Assembly (NCBI GenBank): GCA_937916505.1
Contig: CALFSW010000266.1
Span: forward strand, 1 to 57,296
Direction of reading: 5' to 3'
DNA length: 57,296 nucleotides
DNA from: an uncultured Verrucomicrobiales bacterium
GTDB taxonomy: Bacteria > Verrucomicrobiota > Verrucomicrobiia > Verrucomicrobiales > Akkermansiaceae
Shown: piece by piece, positions 36,648-46,592 of the stretch
Position numbering within the stretch: position 1 is the first letter of the stretch
Layout: each line of letters begins with the position of its first letter
Notes under the pieces: generated by a model
Databases searched by the model: none
Seen by the model: the letters and a program-made list of their open reading frames with translations, nothing else
Told to the model about the DNA's origin: nothing
Made by a program: the position numbers and the translations under genes

Positions 36648-37455
36648 GATTCCCCTCTATCAACGAGCGCTCCTGGCGACTCTCATCATTGGCTTCGTCA
36701 ATGGATATACGAGTGCCTTCGTACTTCTGCACCGCAGCCCACTCAAACTGACCGCTCTGAGCCACAGCCTCCTGCCCGGTGTCGCCATCGCCGCGTGGAT
36801 CTTCACCCTTGGCGTCTTCAGCGCCTTCTTCGGAGCAGTCATCGCCGCCGTCGCCATTGGCGTGCTCACGGTCCTCCTCTCGCGGGTCACCAAAATCAGC
36901 GACGATACCGTCCTGGCTGTTCTTTATACGGGAGCTTTTGCCGTCGGCATTATGGTCCTCCAAAAACTGGGCTCCAACCAGGATCTCGAAAACTGGCTCC
37001 TTGGAAACATTCTGGGTCTCTCGGATATCGACCTTTGGATGAGTTTCGGGGTGGGTATCATTGCGGTGACCATGCTCTCGCTCTTCCGGCGAGCAGTGGT
37101 CATCAACCTCTTCGATCCCGAAGTCGCGGCAAGTCTCGGCATTCGCACCAGACTTCTCGACTACGCCTCCTTCGCAATCCTCATCCTTGTTCTCGTCACC
37201 ACGCTTCAGGCTGTCGGCTGCATTCTTGCCATCGGCATGATTGTCACTCCCGCCGCCATCGTGAGGTCCTTCGTTTCCACACCAGAAACACTCTTCCCTC
37301 TGAGTGGACTCGTTGGAGCCGGGGGATCCGCGCTGGGTCTCATTCTCAGTATCCAATTCGGACAACCCGCCGGAGCCAGCATTGCAGCCACTCTCGCCGG
37401 ATTGTTCATCCTTTCCGTCATCATCCGGGTCTCACTCCCCGGGAATCGGGCATAG
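36631..37455 (+). CDS. znuB: Zinc-type ABC transporter permease (ZnuB-like)
   Basis: A 274-residue polytopic permease of the ABC-3 family with about eight transmembrane helices. It has the conserved VGYTSAF-like opening (GFVNGYTSAFVLLHRSPL), the LSHSLLPGVAIA helix and the FDPEVAASLGI coupling region. The ATG at 36631 gives the best start, inside the 3' end of znuC; an ATG at 36625 is a close alternative. It completes the importer. It converges on the 2608-residue gene with an 82-bp gap in which I see no clear terminator. Confidence 0.92.
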   Translation: MSEFFEIPLYQRALLATLIIGFVNGYTSAFVLLHRSPLKLTALSHSLLPGVAIAAWIFTLGVFSAFFGAVIAAVAIGVLTVLLSRVTKISDDTVLAVLYTGAFAVGIMVLQKLGSNQDLENWLLGNILGLSDIDLWMSFGVGIIAVTMLSLFRRAVVINLFDPEVAASLGIRTRLLDYASFAILILVLVTTLQAVGCILAIGMIVTPAAIVRSFVSTPETLFPLSGLVGAGGSALGLILSIQFGQPAGASIAATLAGLFILSVIIRVSLPGNRA

Positions 37456-37537
37456 CACTTTGCCGTGGGCCTGCTTGACGCGCCCATCCCCCGTCGATCA
37501 GCCAAGAGATGGCGTAGTGCCGCATTCCAGTGAATCT

Positions 37538-40500
37538 CTACTTCTTAATCGCCTTGTTGACCTTCACCCCTTTGCCCTGCGAGCGGCGGAGTTTGTCGAA
37601 TTTCTTACTGTTATCAAACCAGATGGCATCCTGTTTTTCGTAGTTATTCCTGTTGTAGCTCCCTGCTTTGAATTCACCTGCGGGAGCTTTTCCCTGGGAA
37701 GCTGGAGCAGTCTGGCTCCTGAATGGTCTGGTCCCCCGATAGAAAGCATAACGACCTTCCTGATCCCTTGCGATGACGGTCACAACGCCTTTCACTCCGG
37801 CAGTCGTCCAAACGCCACGCATCTCTGTTTCTCCTGAGGCAAATTTTTCATCATTCGATCCAATCGCCTTTACATGAACTCCATCGAGCAGTTTCCCGGT
37901 CGCTCGATCCGACAAATTCACTCGAACGGTAGCATCACGATCAATTTCCTGAACTTCCATCTTCACCGGCGTCACCAAAACCAATCCCGACGCGTAAAGA
38001 TAATCGCCCCGGCAAATCACGAGATAGGCACCATCTTTCTTCATCGGCAATTCGATCGTGGTCTCCTGATCGCTGAATTGCTTGTTCTTCAAATCAACAC
38101 TCAGCTCATGCTTCGGTGCGATCCCGGCGAGATTTACTTTCGAAATGTGACTGAGATTCTTTTCCCTAAGATAAAGCTTCATCAAGTCCACCCGATAGAT
38201 CTGCAAGTCGGCTTTGCTGATATTGCGATGCTTTAGTTTCAATTCCACCTTCTCGCCCGAGCGAATGACTTTCACTTCATCAAGCGAGATTTTCTTCTGC
38301 TCGAACCACGCGATGGAATCCTTCGCATCAGGATACTCCGTGTCCACTTTTTCATACCACTTCAATGCATCCACCGTCTTGCCTTGAGCATGTAAAATCT
38401 GCGCGCAAATATAAGCGGCCAAATTTCGGTCCTTCCCGCTCCCATCCGCTACCACCTTGGCCGAAGCAAAAGCAGCGTCGTAGTTTCTCAACCAGAAATT
38501 CCCCAGCGCCTCCAGATATTGGAAAGCCTCTGCGAAATCACTCTTTGGATAGGCCTTCTGACTCGCCTTGGCGTGTAAAACCATCTGCTCGTAGGATTTA
38601 AGGGTAAAGAGAGCATTGGCGATGGTAAAGGCGCCATCGTCCGACAATGGATGAGACGGATGAGTCACCCGGAATTGCTCCAACATCTTCACCGATTTCA
38701 AATAAAGATCACGCGATTCCGGAGCTTTCTTATCTCCCTTGCGAGGAGCGATCGCCTTTGTATCGGCAGCTTTGGCATAGACTTGTTGAGCCAGCGCGAA
38801 GAAGGAATTGGCAATTTCTCCATAGTCCGGGAAGTCCATCCACAGCTCGGCCTGATAGTCGAGAGCATCCAAAAAGCGCCCCTGATCTTCCAAAGCCGCA
38901 CCGACAAAGGATTCAGTCGCAAACCCGGCTTCAAGAGTCGCCAGAAAAACATCCACCCCACGTTCAAATTCTTTCAAGTCCCGATAAGCATTCCCCACCT
39001 TGAGAATCTTTTCGAAGGGAATCTCCAACTCCGGAGAAAGTTCGTTGAGCACTTCAAACGAATCCGCCACAAGCCTTGCATCGGGTTGCTTCTTTGCCGT
39101 TTCAATCCACAAGGTCATTCTCGCCACTTCAGCGGCCTGATAGTTTGAGTGCTTCTTGCGCACGATCGCCAGCTGTTTGGCCGCCTCGACAAAATCACCA
39201 TCGCGAAATGCCAATGTCGCCAGTTCATAGCGCTCACCCACCTGGTGAAAGTACTCCTCACCGGTCTTTTTCCCACGCGGAAGAATCACCAGCTTTCCCT
39301 CCGGCCCGTAGGTCGCTCTTTCCGGCACTTGAAGAGGAAAGAGCATCGTTGGTGAAACGCGCCACTCTCCCGGAGTCTTCGCCACCATCTCGTAGTAAAA
39401 ACTCTTATCCTGGGCCATCGTGCCCACATGAGTGATCACGAGATAACCATTCTCAATCCGGGCCCCGCTGTGCCCGCCTGAAAGTGACCCTGCGAGGTAA
39501 TCAAAGCCTGCCGGAATTTTTTCCCAGATGATCACTTCCCCGTTTTCACTCTTCTTGTGGCGTGTCACCAAACGAACTCCCACCCGATCACCGACCGCCG
39601 CTTTTGAAACTCGCGAACGTCCTCTCGTCGAAAGAGGGAGCCCTTTGTAGGTCAAACCCGGATGCAAAAACTCCCGCGTCATCACTTTTAAATCCCCGTT
39701 CCAATCATCCTTGGGAAATTCCTTCAAAGTTCCAGTCATCGTCGTTCCCACCCGCAGCATCCCCCGCCCTTCCATCGAAACTGAAACCACGTTCTCCCCT
39801 TTCTTCAAAAAACGTTGTGGCACTTTCAACCAACCCCGACTTTCGGGAGTTCCGCTTGTGATCTTGGTCACTTCTTTACCATTGATCGAGACCACAACAT
39901 GGAAGTCCGCCGCCACCGCATCGCGCTCTTCGTATATCGAGGATAATCCAAGAGCACTCAGTGCCAACGAAAGGTCACGCATAAATCCGTGAGCTCCACA
40001 TCGACTCCAAATTCGTTTTTCAATCCCATCAACCCGGGGATCCCTGGCATTGATTGCGGCCCATGCTTGCAGGGTTCTCCCCAAGGTCATGACATCCCAG
40101 TCCTTCACTTCTCCCTGATTTTCCAAAAGCTGCTTCGAAAATTCCGGACGCTTAAGCTGCACAAACGCCAGCGCAAGATAGACCCGGCCCGAAGGCGAAA
40201 GCTCTGCCCTTGAGCGGAACAGGCGGTTGCACGCTGAGAAGTCACCTTTCCCGCCAACCGAAAGAGCATACTGAATCATAGCCCGTTGATCGCCCCCTGC
40301 CTTCGCCCTGTTTGCCATGAGGAAAGCCTGGGCCCGGCTCGCGACCCCGCGATCCACGGGAATCTCCATCGCTTCCGCCATCACCAAAGCTTCATATCCA
40401 ACAGTCGAATAGGTGAGATCTGATTTTTTTCGTCCCCCATGAGCCGACCAACCCCCGTCACCTCCCTGTCGAACTGTCACCGAAGCCACCAGCTGTTCCG

Positions 40501-43500
40501 CAAGATCTCTCGCCGCTCTGATTTGGTCATCTTTGGCTCCGCTATTTTTGAGGTAGCGCAAATAAGCCAATTGAGTCATCAGATCTGAAACAGGATGCCC
40601 GCCGATGGCAGGAAAACTTCCGCCATCAAAGTTTTCATGGCCATGATCAAGCAAGGCCTTAAAAATTTCACCAAGACCGGTTTGGAATCGCAGTTCCATG
40701 GGGGGAAACTCTCCTCCTTCCGGTAGATCCACCTTAAAGCTGGTCTTGCCGGGTTTCGCCAAAGCTCCCGCTCGAACGACTACCGGGGCTCCACACGGCA
40801 GAGGAGCCATGGTCCCTTTCTCCTTCGTCGTTTTCCCCTCAATCGCGACCTCTGCTGTGAAATCCAATTTCCCTTTCGACGTCTCGAAGCTTTTGAGACT
40901 TATCTCCAAAGTCTGCTGTCCCTTTTGGAAAGCAATCGCGCGCTCAGTCACAACGGGTTCTCCCCCTTTTTCCTGCATGGCAAACTTAAGAACTCCCTTT
41001 CCCGCCTTGTCTGAACTTTCGCGAGAAATGACGACCAAGGGTGTGAACCGGTCTCCTTCAATAACCCCATTCGGTAGGGCCAATTTAACCACCAAGTCTT
41101 CCCGGATCTGCACCGCTTTCATAGCCGCTCCCAAAGCCCCGTTCCCGGTCAAGGCCTCTCCAAGAATCGTCCATTCATCAGTATCCTTGGGCAGTTTCAT
41201 TTCGATCGTCGCCTCTCCCTTCGCATTCGTCCGGACTGTTTTGCTCCTCAGGTCGAAGCTCCCCTTGATCCGACTTGTCCCCGGCGCTGAAGGAATCCCG
41301 AAAGCCGCACCTCCATCAAGCTGCTGTCTATTGATACTCTGAATGGCGTATCCCGGCGCCTGATTCGGACGAACCGACTGGTCAAAATAGTAACGACCAT
41401 TTTGGCCACCACCACCGCCCCCACCTTGCTGCGCCACAGACTGAGGAAGAAGACCGGAATCATTGAGCGCAATCTGGTCGCCGACACTTTGCCGAAGCAA
41501 CTCTTGTTGGACGGCCAAGTTAACAGACCCCTGCCCCCCTTGATGCTCAAAACCGCAGCTTGAGCCGGAGTTGAAAACCCCTCGGGCATAATTCCGTTGG
41601 AACTGATGATGAAAATTTCCAAGTGGAAACGGACGATCATCCGCACGCACAACGGCCAATGCCGTCTCAGCTTCCAAGGGTTTGCCCGCAGCATCTTTGA
41701 CCGACAGAAGAACTTTCACATTTTGTCCCGGACGAGCTTTCAATGGTTCGTCCTTTGCACCCACCACAACCATCTCAACTTTCAAATCTCTTTTCACTCC
41801 CACCCTTAAAGAAGCTTGATGCAAACGCCGATCATCCAAGGCCATAATTCCAATCTGGAATTCAGGCGCGTGAAGTGCCGTAAGCGGCACCGCAATCTCG
41901 TTTGAACCCGGATTCACCTCGATCACCCGGTATTCAAGGAGCTTGTCAGTTTCAATACTCACAAGCGCCGGAACCGACATGCCCATCCGGGAGTGCAATT
42001 CAAAACGAGCCGTCATGCCCTCGGACAAATGCTTATCACCCGCAAAAAGACGAAGCTTGGTTAGGTCGTCACTGTCAGAAACAGTAAAGCGACCACCTTT
42101 CACTTCGCTGTCGCCATCATAAATCCGGTAAGAATAAATCCCTCCTTCGGATAGCTTGAAGCCTGCTTGCGCCTCTCCGGTCCTGGCATCCGTCTTCACC
42201 ATCAGTTCGCTAATCTTTTCATTCACGACGAGACAATCGCGACTCATATTCAGCCCCGGAACTTCAACCAAGACCGGGTCAGGGTGCTCCTCCACCGACC
42301 GCTCAAGGACAACCCGGAGCTTTCGAACAATCGGCTTGTCATCCAGCGAACGGGCCTTCAGTCCGATCTCAAAATTCCGATCAGCGATCACGAGCCTTCG
42401 CTTCATCGAAGAGGACACCCGGTAATTTTTGGTCACAATCGATACCGAACTTCCAACTCGTCCCGCATCGCTCGACGGCATGGTTGCGTGGAACGACAAG
42501 GACCTGCTTGGCGACCCTTTCGTAGGATATTCAAAAACAGCCTCTCCCTTCTCATCCGTGAACAACTCTTGCACCGGTCCTCCTGGTAAATTGAGGGCAA
42601 CTTTCCGATTTGCAAGCGGTGCCCCCCACTGATAATGGGCGGATACTTTGCCTTTAACGACTTCTCCCGGAGCAATAAACTTCTTCTCAATTTCAAGGCT
42701 CAGCTTCACCCATGGAAGACCCTGATGACTCACCATCACCACTCCCGGAAAACTTGCGTTCTCTCCTCCGATCGTTCCTTCAAGCGAGAGATTCACGAGG
42801 TTGCCTCGCAACTCAGACGGGAGACCAAATCTTACCTGACTGGTTCCAAAATTGTTCAAGGACAACTTGCTCTCCTTCAAAAGCCGCCCCTCGGCATCGC
42901 GAACCTTCAGCACAAAATCCCGTTCCTCTTTCCTGGGAACGACAAACCCTCCCTCTTTCACATCACGAACGACAACCTTGAGGTTTACGCTTTCGCCTGG
43001 ACGATGAATCTGGCGTGAGGTGAGCATGGTTCCTCTCGGTGAAAGAGGGGCTGGTAATTGAAGCCCGGCAACCTCAAGAGCAAAACCGGCCATTCCACGC
43101 TCTGAAATTCCAAGCACCCGCAGCTGCGAAACCTCTTTCAATGATTCGTCCTGATAGTGCCAGACCCCGTCCGGTCCCGTGACGCCTTCGGCAATCACCT
43201 TGGCTCCATCTGCAAGCACCAGTTTCACTCCGGCACCAACTTTGCCGGTCTTCCAATCCCGAACAATCACCAGGGCCTCTTCCCGGCTGCTCCGTACCGC
43301 AAGATCAATATCACTTCTTACCGCGACCGTCGTACTTTCCAGATTTTCGCCTTCCACCTTGATGACACACAGACCGGCTTTCCCTGCTTCGAAAGGAATC
43401 TTCACCTGATGCTCCATCGGCAGATATCGCTGAAATTTGGGGATCGTCACTTCCCAGGTTTTGTCGGGCTCCACAAGATCGACATCAAGTTGCTCAATGT

Positions 43501-45364
43501 CGGAGAGATTTTGGGATTTACGAAAGTAGGACTCAAAATCGATCCAATACTGGCGAACTTTCACCTTTTCCACATTCCGAAGTTCCAGCGTAATCTCCGG
43601 ATCCTCCTCTGTTCCAAACACTCTTGGAGACGAAGCCTTGAGGACCTTCGACATCAGGACGGCCTTACGCGCCTGTCCATCCTGCAACCCCGAGTAAATC
43701 TCGACCGCCTTTTCAAGATCTCCAAGATAGTGTTCATAGACACCACCGATCTTAACCTTGGCCGCCTTGGCCTGTGAGCTTTGGGGATACTTCGAAATCA
43801 AGCGGCGCCAATCTGCAATTCCCTTTTCAAAAAGGCCTTGCTTCTCGGGCGTTAGTTTGAATTTTTTTCCTTTTTCCGAACCGACTGCTTCGAAGTAAGA
43901 CAACTCACCCAAGGCGAACATCAACTGAGGCAAACGGGGATCGAGGGGGTGCCCATTAAGGAATCCCTCCAACGACTTCCGGGCCTCATCCCTTGCCGCC
44001 GCCTGCTCATCTTTTTTGGCCTGATGAACCTTGCGCACGGACTCCAGGGCTCTTTCAAAATCAATCTGCACCAAGCCCTTCTGACATTCCGCCCACTTCT
44101 CGCCATTGGGGAAATCTTTTGCAGTCTTACGCCACTGGGCCTCCGCCTCATTAAACTTCTTCTCCGATAGAAAGATCACTCCGATCTCAAAAGAGGCCGC
44201 TTCTCGACGATCTTCGTGCTGACGTTTTCGCTGATCGAATCCATCCGCGCTCCTATCATCAAGAGTCAAGGGCTTCTCCAACGGAGCCCGGTATCCTTTT
44301 CCATCAAGAAACTCCTGGTAGGCACCGCGGGCCTTTTCCCATAGTTTTGCGCTGGAATAGACCAAGCCAATCTTGAACGCGACCTGGGGAGCCCAAATAT
44401 GCGTGGGATAGAGGCTCAAATATTCCCGGGCTTCCTTAATCCAGACTTCCGCGTTCCCGACGGCCCCATTCTCTGTCATCGCCATGAGACGGAGCCATGT
44501 CGCATCCGCTCGCAATGCCGACTGGTCGGAAACTCCTTTCGTCATCTCTTCAAGCTCCTCCAGATATCGGACCGATTCGGAACGCCGATTGAGACGATGA
44601 AGGGCTTCCGCGTGATAAAAGCGCACCCTGAATCGCTTTGGGCCTTCAAAGATCACTTTGGCATTTTTTTCTGTCGTGATGCGTCGGACTGAATCGAAGG
44701 TACCAAGCCATGCCGGGGCGAATTCGTCGAGGTAAGCCAATGCCGCTTTCTCAGCCTCATCCCATTTCTTGAGCAGGCCATGAAGCGAAACCATCCGGCT
44801 GCGAACCCCTTCTCGAACCGCCGCCGAGCAATCGGTATCAAGAACCTGGGCATAGAGAATCAGTGCCTTTCCATAGTCTGCAGGGGGTGAATCCAAATCC
44901 TCAGGAGCGGGCTCTGTCGCAAACAATTCGGCAAAAGTGATGAGATGCCCCGCCACCTCATCCTGGCGATCTTCGCTAAAAATACGCCCCGCTTCGTTTT
45001 GATAGATGGCCAAAGCCTCCTGAAACTTTCGTTGTGACGCCAAGGCTTGGGCCTTGAGAAAAACAAGCTTGTGACGCCAAACACTCTTCGGGAAAGACTT
45101 CAGCAACTCGTCACAAATTTTGACAGCTTCGGCATTCTTTCCCGCCAGCTGATGGGCCCGCGCCTTGTGGAGGCCAAGCTCGTCTTCGGCGACCCCCTCG
45201 CTGGCAGCAGCCAAAGCGGCAAGATCTCCGGAAAAACCCTCGATCGACCCCTGGTAATCCCCCTGTCTCAGGGCATCGATCGTCTCATCTGCAGGCGCAA
45301 CCTCCTGCGCAATCAGATTGGAAGAGAAGAGGAAGAAGGAAATTAGACGGGGAAAGATTCTCAT
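37538..45364 (-). CDS. Giant exported TPR - alpha-2-macroglobulin - TPR protein (2608 aa)
   Basis: Residues 1-20 are a signal peptide without a lipobox. Residues 30-570 are helical TPR-type repeats (for example AEALHRLNRRSESVRYLEEL). A beta module follows at about 575-765. Macroglobulin MG domains come next (IHRPGESVNLKVVVRD), then a low-complexity QQGGGGGGGQNG loop near 1312-1320 where a bait region would lie. The A2M core is near 1365-1450 (KLPKDTDEWTILGEALTG), with a terpenoid-cyclase-like domain around 1500-1750 (GGWSAHGGRKKSD). The thioester motif CGEQ is absent. A second TPR region occupies about 2040-2350. A second copy of the beta module starts near 2365, and the protein ends in a Lys/Arg-rich tail. 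Bacterial A2Ms trap proteases in the periplasm. This one cannot do so covalently and is about 1000 residues longer than usual. Confidence 0.87.
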   Translation of the reverse strand: MRIFPRLISFFLFSSNLIAQEVAPADETIDALRQGDYQGSIEGFSGDLAALAAASEGVAEDELGLHKARAHQLAGKNAEAVKICDELLKSFPKSVWRHKLVFLKAQALASQRKFQEALAIYQNEAGRIFSEDRQDEVAGHLITFAELFATEPAPEDLDSPPADYGKALILYAQVLDTDCSAAVREGVRSRMVSLHGLLKKWDEAEKAALAYLDEFAPAWLGTFDSVRRITTEKNAKVIFEGPKRFRVRFYHAEALHRLNRRSESVRYLEELEEMTKGVSDQSALRADATWLRLMAMTENGAVGNAEVWIKEAREYLSLYPTHIWAPQVAFKIGLVYSSAKLWEKARGAYQEFLDGKGYRAPLEKPLTLDDRSADGFDQRKRQHEDRREAASFEIGVIFLSEKKFNEAEAQWRKTAKDFPNGEKWAECQKGLVQIDFERALESVRKVHQAKKDEQAAARDEARKSLEGFLNGHPLDPRLPQLMFALGELSYFEAVGSEKGKKFKLTPEKQGLFEKGIADWRRLISKYPQSSQAKAAKVKIGGVYEHYLGDLEKAVEIYSGLQDGQARKAVLMSKVLKASSPRVFGTEEDPEITLELRNVEKVKVRQYWIDFESYFRKSQNLSDIEQLDVDLVEPDKTWEVTIPKFQRYLPMEHQVKIPFEAGKAGLCVIKVEGENLESTTVAVRSDIDLAVRSSREEALVIVRDWKTGKVGAGVKLVLADGAKVIAEGVTGPDGVWHYQDESLKEVSQLRVLGISERGMAGFALEVAGLQLPAPLSPRGTMLTSRQIHRPGESVNLKVVVRDVKEGGFVVPRKEERDFVLKVRDAEGRLLKESKLSLNNFGTSQVRFGLPSELRGNLVNLSLEGTIGGENASFPGVVMVSHQGLPWVKLSLEIEKKFIAPGEVVKGKVSAHYQWGAPLANRKVALNLPGGPVQELFTDEKGEAVFEYPTKGSPSRSLSFHATMPSSDAGRVGSSVSIVTKNYRVSSSMKRRLVIADRNFEIGLKARSLDDKPIVRKLRVVLERSVEEHPDPVLVEVPGLNMSRDCLVVNEKISELMVKTDARTGEAQAGFKLSEGGIYSYRIYDGDSEVKGGRFTVSDSDDLTKLRLFAGDKHLSEGMTARFELHSRMGMSVPALVSIETDKLLEYRVIEVNPGSNEIAVPLTALHAPEFQIGIMALDDRRLHQASLRVGVKRDLKVEMVVVGAKDEPLKARPGQNVKVLLSVKDAAGKPLEAETALAVVRADDRPFPLGNFHHQFQRNYARGVFNSGSSCGFEHQGGQGSVNLAVQQELLRQSVGDQIALNDSGLLPQSVAQQGGGGGGGQNGRYYFDQSVRPNQAPGYAIQSINRQQLDGGAAFGIPSAPGTSRIKGSFDLRSKTVRTNAKGEATIEMKLPKDTDEWTILGEALTGNGALGAAMKAVQIREDLVVKLALPNGVIEGDRFTPLVVISRESSDKAGKGVLKFAMQEKGGEPVVTERAIAFQKGQQTLEISLKSFETSKGKLDFTAEVAIEGKTTKEKGTMAPLPCGAPVVVRAGALAKPGKTSFKVDLPEGGEFPPMELRFQTGLGEIFKALLDHGHENFDGGSFPAIGGHPVSDLMTQLAYLRYLKNSGAKDDQIRAARDLAEQLVASVTVRQGGDGGWSAHGGRKKSDLTYSTVGYEALVMAEAMEIPVDRGVASRAQAFLMANRAKAGGDQRAMIQYALSVGGKGDFSACNRLFRSRAELSPSGRVYLALAFVQLKRPEFSKQLLENQGEVKDWDVMTLGRTLQAWAAINARDPRVDGIEKRIWSRCGAHGFMRDLSLALSALGLSSIYEERDAVAADFHVVVSINGKEVTKITSGTPESRGWLKVPQRFLKKGENVVSVSMEGRGMLRVGTTMTGTLKEFPKDDWNGDLKVMTREFLHPGLTYKGLPLSTRGRSRVSKAAVGDRVGVRLVTRHKKSENGEVIIWEKIPAGFDYLAGSLSGGHSGARIENGYLVITHVGTMAQDKSFYYEMVAKTPGEWRVSPTMLFPLQVPERATYGPEGKLVILPRGKKTGEEYFHQVGERYELATLAFRDGDFVEAAKQLAIVRKKHSNYQAAEVARMTLWIETAKKQPDARLVADSFEVLNELSPELEIPFEKILKVGNAYRDLKEFERGVDVFLATLEAGFATESFVGAALEDQGRFLDALDYQAELWMDFPDYGEIANSFFALAQQVYAKAADTKAIAPRKGDKKAPESRDLYLKSVKMLEQFRVTHPSHPLSDDGAFTIANALFTLKSYEQMVLHAKASQKAYPKSDFAEAFQYLEALGNFWLRNYDAAFASAKVVADGSGKDRNLAAYICAQILHAQGKTVDALKWYEKVDTEYPDAKDSIAWFEQKKISLDEVKVIRSGEKVELKLKHRNISKADLQIYRVDLMKLYLREKNLSHISKVNLAGIAPKHELSVDLKNKQFSDQETTIELPMKKDGAYLVICRGDYLYASGLVLVTPVKMEVQEIDRDATVRVNLSDRATGKLLDGVHVKAIGSNDEKFASGETEMRGVWTTAGVKGVVTVIARDQEGRYAFYRGTRPFRSQTAPASQGKAPAGEFKAGSYNRNNYEKQDAIWFDNSKKFDKLRRSQGKGVKVNKAIKK

Positions 45365-45487
45365 GGAAAGCGGGTTTTCAGGAAAGGGCGAGAGGCGGAA
45401 TCAATCCAACCACCATCGCACTGGGAAAACGCCTGCCGCCGAGAATCTTTTGTAACGACTTTGTAAAAAGCGGGGGTTGCGGGGAGC

Positions 45488-46342
45488 CTATGAGACAATC
45501 CCGGCAAGCGCCGTCGGGTTCTTTTCCTTCTTGCTCAGGGCCTTGCGCATCTTCCCGATTGCCGCATTCTGGACCTGTCGGATGCGCTCACGACTCACCC
45601 CAAAGCTGTGGCTAATCTCCTCAAGAGTCATCACCTTCTTCCCGTTCAGACCGAAACGGGAGTCAATGATCGCGCTTTCGCGTTCATCGAGGATCTCGAG
45701 CATGTCGTCGAGTTCATCAAGATAGTTTTTGTTCGCCAACTCATCGAGTGGACTCGTTGCACTCTCATCGCCAATCATATCTGCATAGGTCGCCACCGAA
45801 TCATCAGCCACCGGAGCATCGAGGGAGGCAGGTCGCTGGGCTGCCTGCTTCAGCATGGCGAGCTTTCGCTCCGGGATCCCCAGAACATCCGAGAGCATCT
45901 CGTTGGTGGGCTCTTCTCCAAGTTCCTCTGTCAGCATCGTCGTGATCCGGCGAACACGTGCCAACTTGTCGACCAGATGGATCGGAAGACGAATCGTTTT
46001 CCCTTGATTGGCCAGGGCACGCTTGATGGCCTGCTTGATCCACCACCCCGCATAGGTGCTGAGCTTCCCCCCTTTTTCGGGATCAAATTTCTCGACCGCC
46101 TTCATGAGTCCGATGTTGCCTTCGGATATCAAATCGGCCAGAGGAACGCCATAGTTGGAGTAGTCACGAGCCAATTTCACGACAAGACGCAGGTTGGCCT
46201 TGATCATCAATTCCCTGGCCTTTTCATCACCTTCTTTGATGCGAGCGGCCAATTCGATCTCTTGCTCCGGAGTGAGAAGAGCAGTCTTCATGATTTCGCG
46301 CATGTAGAGGCGAACACTGCTGTCGGTATCAGTTTGGGACAT
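45488..46342 (-). CDS. Sigma-70 family RNA polymerase sigma factor (primary-like, group 1/2)
   Basis: A 284-residue sigma factor with regions 1.2, 2, 3 and 4 but no region 1.1. Region 2 contains LRLVVKLARDYSNYGVPLADLISEGNIGLMKAVEKFD and GGKLSTYAGWWIKQAIKRALA, which are close to the RpoD consensus for core binding, -10 recognition and melting. Region 4.2 ends with TLEEISHSFGVSRERIRQVQNAAIGKMRKAL. The lack of region 1.1 and the short length fit a group 2 (RpoS/SigA-like) factor or the compact primary sigma seen in some phyla. It could be the housekeeping factor or an alternative one. Its 250-bp upstream region carries a strong palindrome. Confidence 0.92.
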   Translation of the reverse strand: MSQTDTDSSVRLYMREIMKTALLTPEQEIELAARIKEGDEKARELMIKANLRLVVKLARDYSNYGVPLADLISEGNIGLMKAVEKFDPEKGGKLSTYAGWWIKQAIKRALANQGKTIRLPIHLVDKLARVRRITTMLTEELGEEPTNEMLSDVLGIPERKLAMLKQAAQRPASLDAPVADDSVATYADMIGDESATSPLDELANKNYLDELDDMLEILDERESAIIDSRFGLNGKKVMTLEEISHSFGVSRERIRQVQNAAIGKMRKALSKKEKNPTALAGIVS

Positions 46343-46592
46343 CGTTTGTAATTTTGATTGGAGGTTTTACGCTCTGACCCGGATTTTCTAGCATTAAACG
46401 TTATTTTTTACACGAATTTATTTTCGTGTAACACGGATCCACTGGGGAAGCGTAACAACACGGACATTTTGTTTATGATCACTCTGATTTCCGGGGAAAC
46501 CCCGCAATTTCATGCCAGTATGAAACCGGTGATCGCGCTCTATTTCTGATCTTTTAAACGGAAACCGCACTTCCTAGCAGGCATGGTCCGGC
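46343..46592. other. AT-rich spacer upstream of the sigma factor gene
   Basis: About 250 bp between xseA and the sigma gene, both on the minus strand. It holds a 24-bp palindrome (listed separately) and a small CGGGG-AAA-CCCCG hairpin at 46492-46504 that could slow transcription from xseA but lacks a following T run. A 63-codon plus-strand frame here has no convincing features. Confidence 0.5.
46408..46431. promoter_or_regulatory. 24-bp palindrome in the sigma factor promoter region
   Basis: TTACACGAA - TTTATT - TTCGTGTAA is a perfect 9-bp inverted repeat with a 6-bp AT spacer, 66-89 bp upstream of the sigma gene. Read on the minus strand it is followed by A-rich sequence, so it is not an intrinsic terminator. 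An operator for a dimeric regulator is more likely. Confidence 0.45.

Noticed and set aside
36595-37365. 256-codon acidic minus-strand frame opposite znuB
   Set aside because: Shadow of a hydrophobic permease gene; the acidic composition is the expected complement.
41401-41440. Poly-glycine stretch as a triplet-repeat tract or sequencing artefact
   Set aside because: The codons are mixed and the frame continues through conserved A2M sequence; it is better read as a flexible loop.
45440-45475. Repeated TTTGTAA before the 2608-residue gene as an operator
   Set aside because: A 7-bp AT-rich direct repeat in a promoter region is weak evidence.
46492-46504. CGGGG-AAA-CCCCG as terminator of xseA
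   Set aside because: The stem is only 5 bp with a 3-nt loop and no T run follows on the minus strand.
46358-46549. 63-codon plus-strand frame upstream of the sigma gene
   Set aside because: No recognisable domain, no ribosome site, spans the palindrome, and the region is better explained as regulatory.
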